From Comamonas testosteroni (GTDB taxonomy: Bacteria > Pseudomonadota > Gammaproteobacteria > Burkholderiales > Burkholderiaceae_C), in NCBI RefSeq assembly GCF_003569915.1, contig NZ_KZ984455.1, forward strand, positions 1 to 64,000: a stretch of DNA of 64,000 bases, read 5' to 3'. Positions 1 through 8,626 of the stretch are shown here, piece after piece. The position numbers were made by a program, and so were the translations under genes. The notes under the pieces are model-generated. The model had not been told where the DNA came from, made no database searches, and saw only the letters and a list, made by a program, of their open reading frames with translations. Each line of letters opens with the position of its first letter. Position 1 is the first letter of the stretch.

Positions 1-97
1 GAGCCAGCTCAGCAACGGTGCGCTCACCGCGCACCGCTTCCAGCGCCACCTTGGCTTTGAAGGCTGGGCTGTGTTTACGTCGTGATTTGATGGTCAT
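1..97 (-). CDS. IS3-family transposase OrfA, N-terminal part only
   Basis: The 32 visible residues begin MTIKSRRKHSPAFKAKVALE and continue with VRGERTVAELA. This is the typical start of the IS3-family OrfA helix-turn-helix protein, which binds the element's ends and normally makes the active transposase by frameshifting into OrfB. A GGAGAG ribosome-binding site lies just upstream of the ATG at 97. The rest of the gene is outside the window, so whether the element is intact cannot be judged. Confidence 0.8.
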   Translation of the reverse strand, partial: MTIKSRRKHSPAFKAKVALEAVRGERTVAELA

Positions 98-180
98 AGA
101 TCTCTCCAAATTGGGCCCTGACTCAGGCCTATTTTTACGGAAAGATCTCGCTTAGCTACTTGTTCAAAAAACCGGGACCA
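1..180 (-). mobile_element. End of an IS3-family insertion sequence (rest lies left of the window)
   Basis: The first codons of an IS3-type transposase read leftward out of the window from position 97, so this is the end that carries the transposase promoter. The outer boundary is inferred. A TG...CA-type terminus is expected, and the stretch at 161-180, read on the minus strand, starts TGGTCCCGG. The next bases are in frame with the gene fragment that follows. Without the other end or the target duplication, the boundary is uncertain by about 20 bp. Confidence 0.6.
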
Positions 181-181
181 C

Positions 182-685
182 TTCTCTGAGACGCAAGTTG
201 TGCTGGCTCCCGCGACTTTTAACGGCCATGCCAATGCAGACCATACCCAGACGAGCAACGGCACCGTGGTCACGGATCTTTACTCAAATGTAATTTCCGG
301 TGTGGCTCATACTTGGGGCGGTTTCTCGCAGGGCCTGGCCTATGAGTTCCGCTATCAGCCCAGCATGGCCATGCCACTGGATTTGCCGCTCAATCAAACC
401 TATAGCCAGACCTACCAGAGCGTGACGATTCAAGGAGGAACCAGCACGACCGCATCGATCACCCAGACGGCGACCTACCGCGGCAGAGAGTCCATCACCA
501 CCGCATTTGGCACTTTTGACACTTGCAGAATTGATTTCACATCCACAGGCGTTGGCTCTCCGGGCATTGTCAGCTGGAGCAACTGGTATTTCTCCGATGC
601 CAAATACGCGGGATTGGTGGCGCAGCAGTCTTCGGTGCAGGATGGCACGCAGCAACCGAGCAAAATCGAGGTGAGCTGGAATTGA
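182..685 (+). pseudogene. 3' fragment of an unrecognised gene, 5' end replaced by an IS
   Basis: The frame is open from the IS border to the stop at 685, with no credible start. The first possible initiator is a GTG at 200 without a ribosome-binding site. The product (about 165 residues) is rich in Thr, Ser, Gln and Gly, with repeated stretches such as GGTSTTASITQTATYRG, and has a beta-rich, secreted look (YSQTYQSVTIQ, IVSWSNWYFSD). I do not recognise a family. The simplest reading is that an insertion sequence separated the signal peptide and N-terminus from this part. Expression could only come from a promoter inside the IS. Confidence 0.6.
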
Positions 686-817
686 GTTGTCGGTTTTCAG
701 TGAGAGAAGCCATTGCCTGACAGGCTCTTGCGTAGAGTTAAGGCGTGCGTGCTGGTTGGGCGCGTATAACCATGTTCTGAGCTGATTCCCATGTTCAGAC
801 ACACAGGAGCTTTCAAG

Positions 818-1066
818 ATGGCTGATTCCGATACTTCCAGCGTCATGCACAAGATCATGTATTTGCTGGTATCCGTGCAGAAGCTGCGCGCCGGCGAAGG
901 CATTTCGCCCCAGTTGCTGGGTCAGGACCTGGACAAACACGGTGTTTCAGCCGCCGATCAGAAGGCGGGGCTGGAGCTGGCATACAGCAAAGGCTGGTTG
1001 CTGCAGGGGCCTGAGGGCGAAATTCAGCTGACCGAAAAAGGCTTCAGGGTAGACCTGGCGCAATAG
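818..1066 (+). CDS. Small unknown protein, winged-helix-like
   Basis: This gene encodes 82 residues starting MADSDTSSVMHKIMYLLVSV. The ATG at 818 is preferred over an in-frame ATG at 791 because an AGGAGC ribosome-binding site ends 7 nt before it. The layout is a helix-rich N-terminus followed by GLELAYSKGWLLQGPEGEIQLTEKGF, which reads like the recognition helix and beta-wing of a small winged-helix fold. That is inference from pattern only. It has no signal peptide or membrane segment. A perfect intrinsic terminator follows at 1091, so it is probably transcribed alone. Confidence 0.7.
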   Translation: MADSDTSSVMHKIMYLLVSVQKLRAGEGISPQLLGQDLDKHGVSAADQKAGLELAYSKGWLLQGPEGEIQLTEKGFRVDLAQ

Positions 1067-1090
1067 CGCGAAGAACCATCAATACCTACC

Positions 1091-1126
1091 AAGGCGTTTA
1101 CTCCAGGTAAACGCCTTTTTCTTTTT
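1091..1126 (+). terminator. Intrinsic terminator after the 82-residue gene
   Basis: A perfect 11-bp stem (AAGGCGTTTAC and GTAAACGCCTT) encloses a 5-nt TCCAG loop and is followed by TTTCTTTTTT. The stem contains the stop codon of the convergent minus-strand gene (1098-1100), so that gene ends inside the hairpin. Confidence 0.9.
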
Positions 1127-1481
1127 TGCGCGCACGCATGCCGGTGCGTAAAAACAGTTCGCTGCCATCCTGCACGGCCAGTGGTTTGCCGGTGGCTGCT
1201 GCTAGGTGAGTGTCTGCGCGATTCGTCCAGTCATTGAGCAGGCTCTGCAAGGTGCTGCGGCTGGCGTCGCTCAGCTGCGGGTGCTCCTGCAAAAAACGCT
1301 GCAGGTACTCGCGGGCGTCCTTGTCCAGTTGCTCGCGCGTGGTGGCCAGCGAGATATAGCTGATGTCATCGTCGCGCCCGCTGGTGTGCGTGCCCAGCAG
1401 ATAGCAGCCGATATAGTCGCCGCGGGTCTGACCCACCTCCGGGTCCTGGCTGAGTTTTTTGAGCAGGCTAAAAGGCCACAT
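1098..1481 (-). CDS. Unknown 127-residue protein
   Basis: The product begins MWPFSLLKKLSQDPEVGQTR. The ATG at 1481 has an AGGAA ribosome-binding site about 8 nt upstream, so it is preferred over an in-frame ATG at 1514. The protein is soluble, with no signal peptide. Its middle is helical and charged (REQLDKDAREYLQRFLQEH), and its C-terminus carries a basic cluster MRARKKEKG. I recognise no family. It diverges from the penicillin-acylase gene across about 105 bp that should hold both promoters. Confidence 0.65.
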   Translation of the reverse strand: MWPFSLLKKLSQDPEVGQTRGDYIGCYLLGTHTSGRDDDISYISLATTREQLDKDAREYLQRFLQEHPQLSDASRSTLQSLLNDWTNRADTHLAAATGKPLAVQDGSELFLRTGMRARKKEKGVYLE

Positions 1482-1587
1482 GCGTTGAATTCCTAAGACC
1501 GGGCCATGGCCCAAACGGGTATTGTCTCTGATGGATCAAGGCTGCGGCGATGTGGTTGTTGCGGACATTTTCATAAAAAGAGGGCGC

Positions 1588-4131
1588 ATGACAAAGACAA
1601 TTTCGGCTCGAGGCGAGAGCCGCTCCTGGACTCGCCGTGGGCTGCAGGCCGTCGCCGCGGTGACGGGGCTGGTGCTGCTGGCAGGCAGTGTGGTCGCGGT
1701 GTATGGCGTGCGGGCGCAGCCCCAATTGGACGGTAAGCTGAGCATGGCGGGCTTGAGCCAGAAGGTGCAGGTACGCCGTGATGCATCGGATGTCACGCAC
1801 ATCAGCGCTCAATCTCCGCAGGACGCATGGCGCGCACTGGGTTTTGTTCATGCGCAGGAGCGCGGCTGGCAGCTGGAATTCAACCGCCGCCTGATGCAGG
1901 GCAGGCTGTCCGAGATTCTTGGCCCTGCCACGCTGGAGCTGGACAAGCTGATGCGCGCTCTGGATATCAAAGGCACGGCGCAGCGCCAGTATCAGGCCAT
2001 GCCGCCATTGGTGCAGGAGGCTTTGCAGGCCTATAGCCAGGGCATTGCCGCTTTTTACGCCAGTCCATCCCAAGCCAAAGCGCCTGAATTTCTGCTGCTG
2101 GGCACCAGTGCCGGTGCGGGCACTGACAAAGCATGGGAGCCACAAGACACGGTGGGCTGGGCGCTGATGATGGCGCTGGACCTGGGTGGCAACTGGGGCA
2201 ATGAATTTGCGCGGCTTAATTTGCTACAGACCTTGAGTACCGAGCAGCTGTGGCAGCTGATGCCTGCGTATCCGGGTGAGCAGCCCGCCACAGCGGTTGA
2301 TCTGGCCCGGCTGTACCGCGAAATGGGTGTGTACCGTGATGAAAAAGCTGCCCAGGTCTCTGAACCCGCCGCACAGATTCAGTCTGCCTTGCAGCAATGG
2401 GCAGCGGCCACCGTGCGTGATATGGGCACGAACGATGGGCTGGGCAGCAATAACTGGGTGGTGGCGGGCAGCAAGACAAAAAGTGGCAAGCCCTTGCTGG
2501 CCAATGACCCGCATCTGGGCCTGAACGCTCCGGCCATCTGGTACTTTGCCCATCTGCAGGCACCCGAAGGCAAGGCTGCCGATGGCAGTGCACTGGCGGC
2601 GCTGGATGTGACGGGCGCGACCTTGCCCGGCATGCCATTCGTGGTGCTGGGCCGCACGGCAGAAGTGGCCTGGGGCTTTACCAATACCAACCCCGATGTG
2701 CAGGACCTGTATATCGAGCAGATCAACCCGCAGGACAGCACCCAGTACCGAACGCCCACAGGCTGGTAAAAATTTGGCGTGCGCGAGGAAGTCTTCAAGG
2801 TCAAAGGGCAGGGCGATGTGAAGATCAGCTTGCGCAGCACCCGCCATGGCCCGGTCATCAGCGATGCGCAGTTGCAGTATGGCAAGGTCATCAACACGGC
2901 CAGATACGCACTGGCTTTGCGCTGGGCCGCGCTGGATACGGACAACCGCACGGTGGAGGCCGGCCTCAAAGCCAATGGCGCGCGCACCGTGCAGCAGTTG
3001 TTTGATGCCTTTGCCGACTACCACTCGCCCATGCAGAGCATTGTGGCGGCTGATGTGCAAGGGCATATCGGCTTCAAGGCCGCTGGCAAGGTGCCTGTAC
3101 GCGCGGCAGACCATGATTTGCGCGGTGTGGCCCCGGCACCGGGCTGGGATGCGCGCTATGACTGGCAAGGTTGGCTTAGCTACGACCAGACCCCGCAGGA
3201 TGATGGCAGCGCGCGCGGCTTTGTGGCCACGGCTAACCAGCGTGTGACGGCTGCCGGTTATGCGCATTTTCTGACCCAGGACTGGAGCCTGCCTTACCGC
3301 TACCAGCGCATAGAGCAATTGCTGGCGGCCAGTGACAAGCATGACGCGGCGAGCATGGCGGCTATTCAGAACGATGTGCAGTCGCTGGCGGTGCAGACGC
3401 TGATGCCTTATCTGCGCAAAGCCGCGTCCAGCCACGCACTGGCAGCCAAGGCGCAGCAATTGATGAGCGAGTTTGACGGGCGCATGGACAGGAACCGGGC
3501 CGAGCCGCTGATCTTTTCCGTCTGGGTTGATGAGCTGACGCGCGGCATTGTCATCCCCCGCATTGGTGAGCAGCGCTTTGTCATGACCTACGGCAAACGC
3601 GACTTCCGCGCCGGGCTGGAAGGCATTCTGGCGCGCAATGACGCCTGGTGGTGCGCGCCGCAAAGCTGCGAGCAGCAGGCGGGTGATGCCTTGACCCGCA
3701 CGCTGAGCAAGCTGCAGGCGGCTTATGGCGCTGATCTGTCAAAGTGGCGCTGGGGCGATGCACATCCGGCGCTCAGTGCCCATCGTCCGTTCGGTGCCGT
3801 GGCAGCGCTGGCTCCGGTCTTCAATGTCAGCGTGGCATCAAGCGGTGACAACTACACGGTGAACGTGGGCCAGTACAACCCCAACCCTTTGCCAGCGGAC
3901 GCCAAAGGTGCGCTGGCTGGGCGCTTTGTCAATCGCCATGCGCCATCGTTGCGTGCCATCTATGACCTGAGCGATCTGGAGTCTTCGCGCTTTATCTATC
4001 AGACGGGGCAAAGCGGGCTGGCGCTTTCGGGCCGCTATGCCAATATGCGCGATGAATGGGCCAGTGGCCGCTATCGCCCGTTGCAGATGAAGCCTGCACG
4101 CTGGGCGCATAGCCTGCAACTTGTGCCGTAG
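1588..4131 (+). pseudogene. Penicillin-acylase-family N-terminal-Ser hydrolase broken by one in-frame TAA
   Basis: Members of this family are periplasmic Ntn hydrolases that cleave side-chain amides of beta-lactams or acyl-homoserine lactones. The precursor shows a signal peptide (about residues 1-45), an alpha chain, and the self-cleavage site GSNNWVV, with Ser287 as the expected beta-chain N-terminal nucleophile. The beta chain continues to 4131 with typical blocks (LLANDPHLGLNAPAIWYFAH, STRHGPVISD, ALRWAALDTDNRTVEAGL). Codon 394 (2767-2769) is TAA in a context TGG-TAA-AAA-TTT. The frame is unchanged on both sides, so a single CAA to TAA change explains the break. If read through, the protein has the usual length of about 850 residues. 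It is either a recent null mutation or a sequencing error. The start at 1588 follows an AAGAGGG ribosome-binding site. Confidence 0.9.
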
Positions 4132-4133
4132 CT

Positions 4134-4201
4134 GATTGCTATTAAAAGAGAAGCTTTAAGCCTATATGATTTAAGGACTATAGGGCTAAAAGGCATCAAA
4201 T
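4134..4201 (+). repeat. Dispersed 60-bp AT-rich element, copy 1
   Basis: An AT-rich stretch starts 2 nt after the acylase stop codon. It shares the blocks AGCCTATATG, AAGGACTA, GGGCT and ATCAAA, in that order, with the other copies described in the findings. It fills most of the gap to the convergent TetR gene. Confidence 0.6.
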
Positions 4202-4243
4202 TGGTATTTGATTCACTTTGATGCTGAGCTGCCAGCTTCCATT

Positions 4244-4870
4244 TCAAAGCGCCTTGCTTTTGCCTTGAGGTTTGGCTTTGGGCTTCTGCTGAGGTGCTTG
4301 AGCTGCGGTGAGCGTGGCCGCCATCTGCCGCAGCATCTGCTTGGCGGCATCCAGACAAGCGCGCTGGGACGTTTCATCAGGCAGGGCGCGGGCCATCATC
4401 ACCGCACCCACCATCTGCTGCAAAAAAGCCTGAGCCAGGGCCGCGCTGCCCAGGCGCTGCTCCATCACGGCAAGGCCTTTGGCCAGCTCCTGCTGGTACA
4501 GCGTTTTCACAGCTTCATCAGCGCGCGCAATTTCGGCGGCCAGCGTGGGGATGATGCAGCCGGCCTCAGGGTGGCGCACATGGCTCAGCGTCAGATAGCG
4601 GTTTAGCTCATGCTCCAGCCAGTCTGGCAAGGATTCATGCGGGTTGCCCGCCCATAGCTCGCGGCTGGCGGCCAGCTCATGGCTGACGACGGCCTTGAGC
4701 AACTCGTTCTTGGAGCCAAAGTGGCTGTAGAACGCGCCGCTGGTCACGCCTGCGGCTTTCATCAGCGCATCCACGCCGCTGGCCGCAAAACCATTTTGTT
4801 TGACCATGGCGGCACTGGCCTGCAGCAGGTGCTGGCGTTTTTCTGTTTTGTGGCCGGGCTGGTAGCGCAT
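4244..4870 (-). CDS. TetR/AcrR-family transcriptional repressor
   Basis: This 208-residue protein has a canonical N-terminal TetR DNA-binding domain (about 12-60: RQHLLQASAAMVKQNGF, then the helix-turn-helix GVDALMKAAGVTSGAFYSHF, then GSKNELLKAV). Its C-terminal ligand domain is helical and ends in a Gln/Lys-rich tail. The GVTSGAFYSHFGSK signature is diagnostic of the family. It is divergent from the dehydrogenase at 4974, and the shared 103-bp gap holds a strong inverted repeat. It most likely represses that operon and itself. The ligand is unknown. Confidence 0.92.
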   Translation of the reverse strand: MRYQPGHKTEKRQHLLQASAAMVKQNGFAASGVDALMKAAGVTSGAFYSHFGSKNELLKAVVSHELAASRELWAGNPHESLPDWLEHELNRYLTLSHVRHPEAGCIIPTLAAEIARADEAVKTLYQQELAKGLAVMEQRLGSAALAQAFLQQMVGAVMMARALPDETSQRACLDAAKQMLRQMAATLTAAQAPQQKPKAKPQGKSKAL

Positions 4871-4927
4871 GGAAATATCTCCTCGGTGTCTTCGTAGTGT
4901 CTCGCTTGACAGCGATTCGAGGCAATC

Positions 4928-4956
4928 ATAACGTTCGTTACGGTAACGGTCGTTAT
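4928..4956. promoter_or_regulatory. Palindromic operator, probably of the adjacent TetR regulator
   Basis: Half-sites ATAACGTTCGTTAC and GTAACGGTCGTTAT flank a central G and match as an inverted repeat at 12 of 14 positions. The palindrome lies 18 bp upstream of the dehydrogenase start and within the divergent promoter gap. This is the usual placement and size of a TetR operator. Function is inferred. Confidence 0.75.
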
Positions 4957-4973
4957 TTTAAAAAGGAGACCTC

Positions 4974-5705
4974 ATGACTTCCAGTCCACAGGCCGCACTT
5001 GTCATTGGTGCGGGCGATGCCACCGGCGGTGAAATCGCCAAGCGTTTTGCGCGCGAAGGGCTGATTGCCTGCGCCACGCGCCGCTCAGCCGACAAGCTGC
5101 AGCCGCTGATTGACGAGATCAAGGCCGCAGGCGGTCAGGCGCACGGCTTTGCATCGGACGCGCGCAAGGAGGAAGAGGTTGTGGCGCTGGTCGAGCGCAT
5201 CGAGAGCGAGATCGCGCCGATTGAAGTCATGGTCTTCAATATCGGCGCCAACGTGCCGTGCAGCATTCTGGACGAGACAGCGCGCAAATACTTCAAGATC
5301 TGGGAGATGGCCTGCTTCAGCGCCTTTCTGGTGGGGCGTGAAGTGGCCAAGCGCATGGTCAGCCGTGGGCGCGGCACCATCATCTTTACGGGCGCAACCG
5401 CAGGCATGCGTGGCGCAGCCAATTTTGCGGCCTTTGCCGGCGCCAAGCATGCGCTGCGCGCACTGGCCCAGAGCATGGCGCGGGAGCTGGGTCCGCGCGG
5501 CGTGCATGTGGCGCATGTGGTGGTCGATGGTGCGATCGACACCGATTTCATCCGCGAGAACTTCCCCGAGCGCTATGCGCTGCGCAGCGAGGACGGCATT
5601 CTGAACCCCGCCCATATCGCCGACAACTACTGGCATCTGCACACCCAGCCGCGTGATGCGTGGACGCATGAGCTGGATCTGCGCCCCTGGATCGAGCGCT
5701 GGTAA
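4974..5705 (+). CDS. Short-chain dehydrogenase-like protein lacking the catalytic tyrosine
   Basis: The 243-residue protein has a Rossmann fold of SDR type with the cofactor motif GAGDATGG (12-19) and an NIGAN segment (89-93) where NNAG is normal. The active-site YxxxK reads F154-AGA-K158, so the Tyr is Phe. The usual Ser about 13 residues earlier falls in GATAG, with no Ser. Such proteins may bind NAD(P) without classical dehydrogenase chemistry or use another acid. The gene has a strong AAGGAGA ribosome-binding site and is followed 26 bp later by the HCCA-isomerase-like gene, so the two probably form a TetR-controlled operon. Confidence 0.85.
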   Translation: MTSSPQAALVIGAGDATGGEIAKRFAREGLIACATRRSADKLQPLIDEIKAAGGQAHGFASDARKEEEVVALVERIESEIAPIEVMVFNIGANVPCSILDETARKYFKIWEMACFSAFLVGREVAKRMVSRGRGTIIFTGATAGMRGAANFAAFAGAKHALRALAQSMARELGPRGVHVAHVVVDGAIDTDFIRENFPERYALRSEDGILNPAHIADNYWHLHTQPRDAWTHELDLRPWIERW

Positions 5706-5731
5706 GAGCCGAACAATAAGGAGACAGAACC

Positions 5732-6319
5732 ATGAAGCAAGTGGAGTTCTATTTCGACGTGGGCAGCCCCTACAGCTATCTGGCCTACCATCAGTTGCAG
5801 AAGATTGCGCAGGCCAGGGGCGCGCAGATTGTGTGGCGGCCCATGTTGCTGGGTGGCGTGTTTCAGGCCACGGGTAACCACAGCCCGGCGGAGATTCCGC
5901 TCAAAAGCGAGCACCTGAATGTGGACCTCAAACGCTGGGCGCGGCATTTTGAGGTGCCGTTTGAGCACAATCCCTTCTTTCCCATCAATACCTTGCAGCT
6001 CATGCGCGGCGCAACCGGCCTGCTGATGCGCGATGAGGCGGCGTTTCAGCGCTATCTGGCAGCGGTGTTTGATGCCATGTTTCATCAGCCGAGAAATCTG
6101 CAGGAGCCGCAGGAGGTGGCGCAGGTGCTGCAGCGAGCAGGCATTGATGCGGCAGAGTTCATGGCGCTGATTCAGCAGCCGGAAGTCAAGGATGAACTCA
6201 AGCGCGCCACGCAACAGGCTGTGGCGCGCGGCGTGTTTGGCGCGCCGACCTTCTTTGTGGGCGATGAGATGTTTTGGGGCCAGGACCGCCTGCAGTTTGT
6301 GGAGGAGGCCCTGGCCTGA
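5732..6319 (+). CDS. 2-hydroxychromene-2-carboxylate isomerase-like (DsbA/GST-kappa fold)
   Basis: This 195-residue protein begins MKQVEFYFDVGSPYSYLAYH. The FDxGSPYSYL motif, with Ser12 at the glutathione-binding position, and the C-terminal VFGAPTFFVGDEMFWGQDRL block are hallmarks of the HCCA isomerase family. That family catalyses glutathione-dependent isomerisations in naphthalene-type degradation, and many members have unknown substrates. It has a strong AAGGAGA ribosome-binding site. No aromatic-ring dioxygenase or aldolase lies nearby, so a naphthalene role is not supported. Detoxification together with the upstream SDR-like protein is a plausible alternative. Confidence 0.88.
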   Translation: MKQVEFYFDVGSPYSYLAYHQLQKIAQARGAQIVWRPMLLGGVFQATGNHSPAEIPLKSEHLNVDLKRWARHFEVPFEHNPFFPINTLQLMRGATGLLMRDEAAFQRYLAAVFDAMFHQPRNLQEPQEVAQVLQRAGIDAAEFMALIQQPEVKDELKRATQQAVARGVFGAPTFFVGDEMFWGQDRLQFVEEALA

Positions 6320-6339
6320 GCCTCTCTTACTTCACGCTC

Positions 6340-7311
6340 TTACTTCGTGCTCAGGAAGTCCTCGATCAGCCCGGCCACGGCCTCGGGCTGGTCGTGGTGC
6401 AGCATGTGACCTGCGTCCTGCACCACGGCAATTTCGCACTGCTTGATGTGCTGCAGGCGCTGGTGATATTGCGCAAGCGTGTAGCGCTCCTTGTACCAGC
6501 CGCCCAGGCTGTCATCCGAGGCTTCCACTGACAGCGTGGGCGCGGTGATGGCGGCCAGGCAGGCAATGGCTTCGTCGGCACGGTACACATAAGGGTTGAC
6601 GACTTTGTGCGAGGCGTCACCCAGAATGCGCCACTGGCCTTGCTCATCGGGCGCAGACCAGTGATGGGCCAGCCACAGCGCCTTGTCGCGCGGCAGGCGG
6701 CGGTTGGTTTTTTGCAGACGGTTGGCCACGGCTTCCACGCTGTCGTAAGGGGCCAGCGCCATGCCGCCCGCACGCTGCTCGCGCAGTTCGTTCATCCACT
6801 GCGCCAGGCGCTCCGGTGCTTTGGCCGCTGGCATATCGGGCATGCCAAAGCCTTCCAGGTTGACAAAGCGGCGAATGCGCTCGGCTCTGGCTCCTGCGTA
6901 CCAGCAAGAGACATTGCCGCCCATGCTGTGGCCCACCAGGTCAATGGGCTGATCGGGCGAGAGCTGCTCGAGCAGCATGTCCAGATCGGCCAGATAGTCG
7001 GTGAAGTAAAAGCTGTCGCAAGGCGCGGCTGTGCGGCTCAAGCCAAAACCACGCCAGTCGGCGGCGACGATGCGGCGGCCCTGCACAAAGGCGTCGCTGA
7101 AGGCATCGACCACAAATTGGTAGGACGCAGCCACATCCATCCAGCCGTGAGCCAGCACCAGCAGCGGCAGATCGGGGTTGACCTGCTCGGGCTCCCAGCT
7201 GCGCAGGTGGTAGTGCATATTGCGCACCGGCAGCATCTGAGATTTCCACAGTCTGCGGGGCTCGTAGGGTTGGTTGGCGGATTGGATATCAGGCTGGGTG
7301 TCGGTATTCAT
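6340..7311 (-). CDS. Alpha/beta-hydrolase
   Basis: This 323-residue hydrolase has an oxyanion-region HGWMDVAASY (55-64), a nucleophile elbow GHSMGG with Ser129, a probable acid Asp in SVEASDDSLGG and the catalytic His in QDAGHMLHHDQPEAV. A lid-like helical insert sits between. The start at 7311 (MNTDTQPD) follows an ACGGAGAC ribosome-binding site 8 nt upstream; an ATG seven codons earlier has none. There is no signal peptide, so it is cytoplasmic. The substrate is unknown, with esters or epoxides plausible. It diverges from the Tas-like reductase gene. Confidence 0.9.
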   Translation of the reverse strand: MNTDTQPDIQSANQPYEPRRLWKSQMLPVRNMHYHLRSWEPEQVNPDLPLLVLAHGWMDVAASYQFVVDAFSDAFVQGRRIVAADWRGFGLSRTAAPCDSFYFTDYLADLDMLLEQLSPDQPIDLVGHSMGGNVSCWYAGARAERIRRFVNLEGFGMPDMPAAKAPERLAQWMNELREQRAGGMALAPYDSVEAVANRLQKTNRRLPRDKALWLAHHWSAPDEQGQWRILGDASHKVVNPYVYRADEAIACLAAITAPTLSVEASDDSLGGWYKERYTLAQYHQRLQHIKQCEIAVVQDAGHMLHHDQPEAVAGLIEDFLSTK

Positions 7312-7452
7312 ATTTTTTGTCTCCGTGGGCATTCATTATTGCGGCAGCCCATCTAGCCTTCGTCGTGCACGAGACAGGGCGGGCTCTGCTGTGAGCAAAA
7401 AACACCGCGTCCAGCTCGTGGTCTTGGGGCGGCAGGACATAAACTTGGGCGC

Positions 7453-8547
7453 ATGACTTCAGCCGCCAATACCCACCGTCTTTCCATGAATCCTGTTGCT
7501 CTGGGCCAGAGCGATCTGCGCGTCAGCCCCATCTGTCTGGGCACCATGACTTTTGGTGAGCAGGTGGTCGAGGCCGAAGCCCACCGCATCATGGACCGTG
7601 CGGTGGAGCGCGGTGTGGACTTTTTCGACACGGCCGAGATGTACGCTGTGCCCGCCCGCGAAGCGACGTTTGGCGCGACGGAAGCCATTATTGGCCGCTG
7701 GCTCAAGGCCCGGCCCGGCATGCGCGAGAAGCTGACCATCGCCAGCAAGGTGGCCGGCCCATCGCGCGGCATGCCCTGGATTCGTGAGGGCTCGGGCATG
7801 ACGGCCGCCGATATTCAGCGCTCTTGCGATGCCAGCCTCAAGCGCCTGCAGACCGAGGTGATCGACCTTTACCAGATTCACTGGCCCGAGCGCCATGTGC
7901 CGGCCTTTGGCGCCATGTATTACGACCCGAAGAAGGAAACCTCGGCCACGCCGATTCATGAGCAGCTTGAAGCGCTGGCTGCGCTGGTCAAGCAGGGCAA
8001 GATTCGCCATATCGGCCTCTCGAATGAGTCGCCCTATGGTGTGCATGAGTTTGTGCGCCTGGCCGAGCAGCATGGTCTGCCGCGCGTTGCCACCACGCAG
8101 AACCCGTATTGCCTGGTCAACCGCAGCTATGAAAACGCGCTGGATGAAACCTGCCACCGCCTGAATGTGTCGCTGCTGGCTTATTCGCCACTGGCCTTTG
8201 GCCTGCTGACCGGCAAATTTGACGAATTTGCCCCCACCGATGCTGCTGCTCCCAAGCAAGCGCGCATTGCCAAATATGAATCCGTGCAAAAGCAGCGCTG
8301 GGGCCGCCCTGACGCCTTGGCCGCCGCGCGCCGCTACAACGCGCTGGCGCGCGAAAACGGCATGACGCCGGTGCAGATGGCGCTGGCGTTCTGCTACACC
8401 AAGTGGCAGGTAGCGAGCACCATCATCGGCGTGACTTCGGTGGCGCAGCTTGACGAAGACCTGAACGCCTGGGGCACGCAGCTTTCGCCTGAGCTGCTGG
8501 CGCAGATTGACAAGATCCGCTGGGAAAGCCGCGACCCGGCGGTTTGA
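7453..8547 (+). CDS. tas: Aldo/keto reductase, Tas type
   Basis: This 364-residue protein folds as an NADP(H)-dependent TIM-barrel reductase. The catalytic tetrad is visible: Asp59 and Tyr64 (FFDTAEMY), Lys99 (TIASKVAG) and His143 (LYQIHWPER). Blocks LGTMTFGEQ, KIRHIGLSNES, TTQNPYCLVNRS and LAYSPLAFG match the Escherichia coli Tas lineage closely over the whole length. The physiological substrate is unknown. The start is not certain: 7453 has only a weak ribosome-binding site, and ATG 7486 is a possible alternative. Confidence 0.9.
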   Translation: MTSAANTHRLSMNPVALGQSDLRVSPICLGTMTFGEQVVEAEAHRIMDRAVERGVDFFDTAEMYAVPAREATFGATEAIIGRWLKARPGMREKLTIASKVAGPSRGMPWIREGSGMTAADIQRSCDASLKRLQTEVIDLYQIHWPERHVPAFGAMYYDPKKETSATPIHEQLEALAALVKQGKIRHIGLSNESPYGVHEFVRLAEQHGLPRVATTQNPYCLVNRSYENALDETCHRLNVSLLAYSPLAFGLLTGKFDEFAPTDAAAPKQARIAKYESVQKQRWGRPDALAAARRYNALARENGMTPVQMALAFCYTKWQVASTIIGVTSVAQLDEDLNAWGTQLSPELLAQIDKIRWESRDPAV

Positions 8548-8549
8548 GG

Positions 8550-8622
8550 TTGAAATTTCAGAAAATGAAGTGAAATTGGCATCATGTCTATATAAAACAT
8601 AGACTTGTTGCTATCAAATTTG
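8550..8622 (-). repeat. Dispersed 60-bp AT-rich element, copy 2
   Basis: Read on the minus strand it gives TTTGATAGC, then CTATGT, TAGACAT, and ACTTCA in the family order. It fills the gap between the reductase stop and the ybaK start, and its last bases sit 4 nt before the ybaK ATG. Confidence 0.6.
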
Positions 8623-8626
8623 AATC

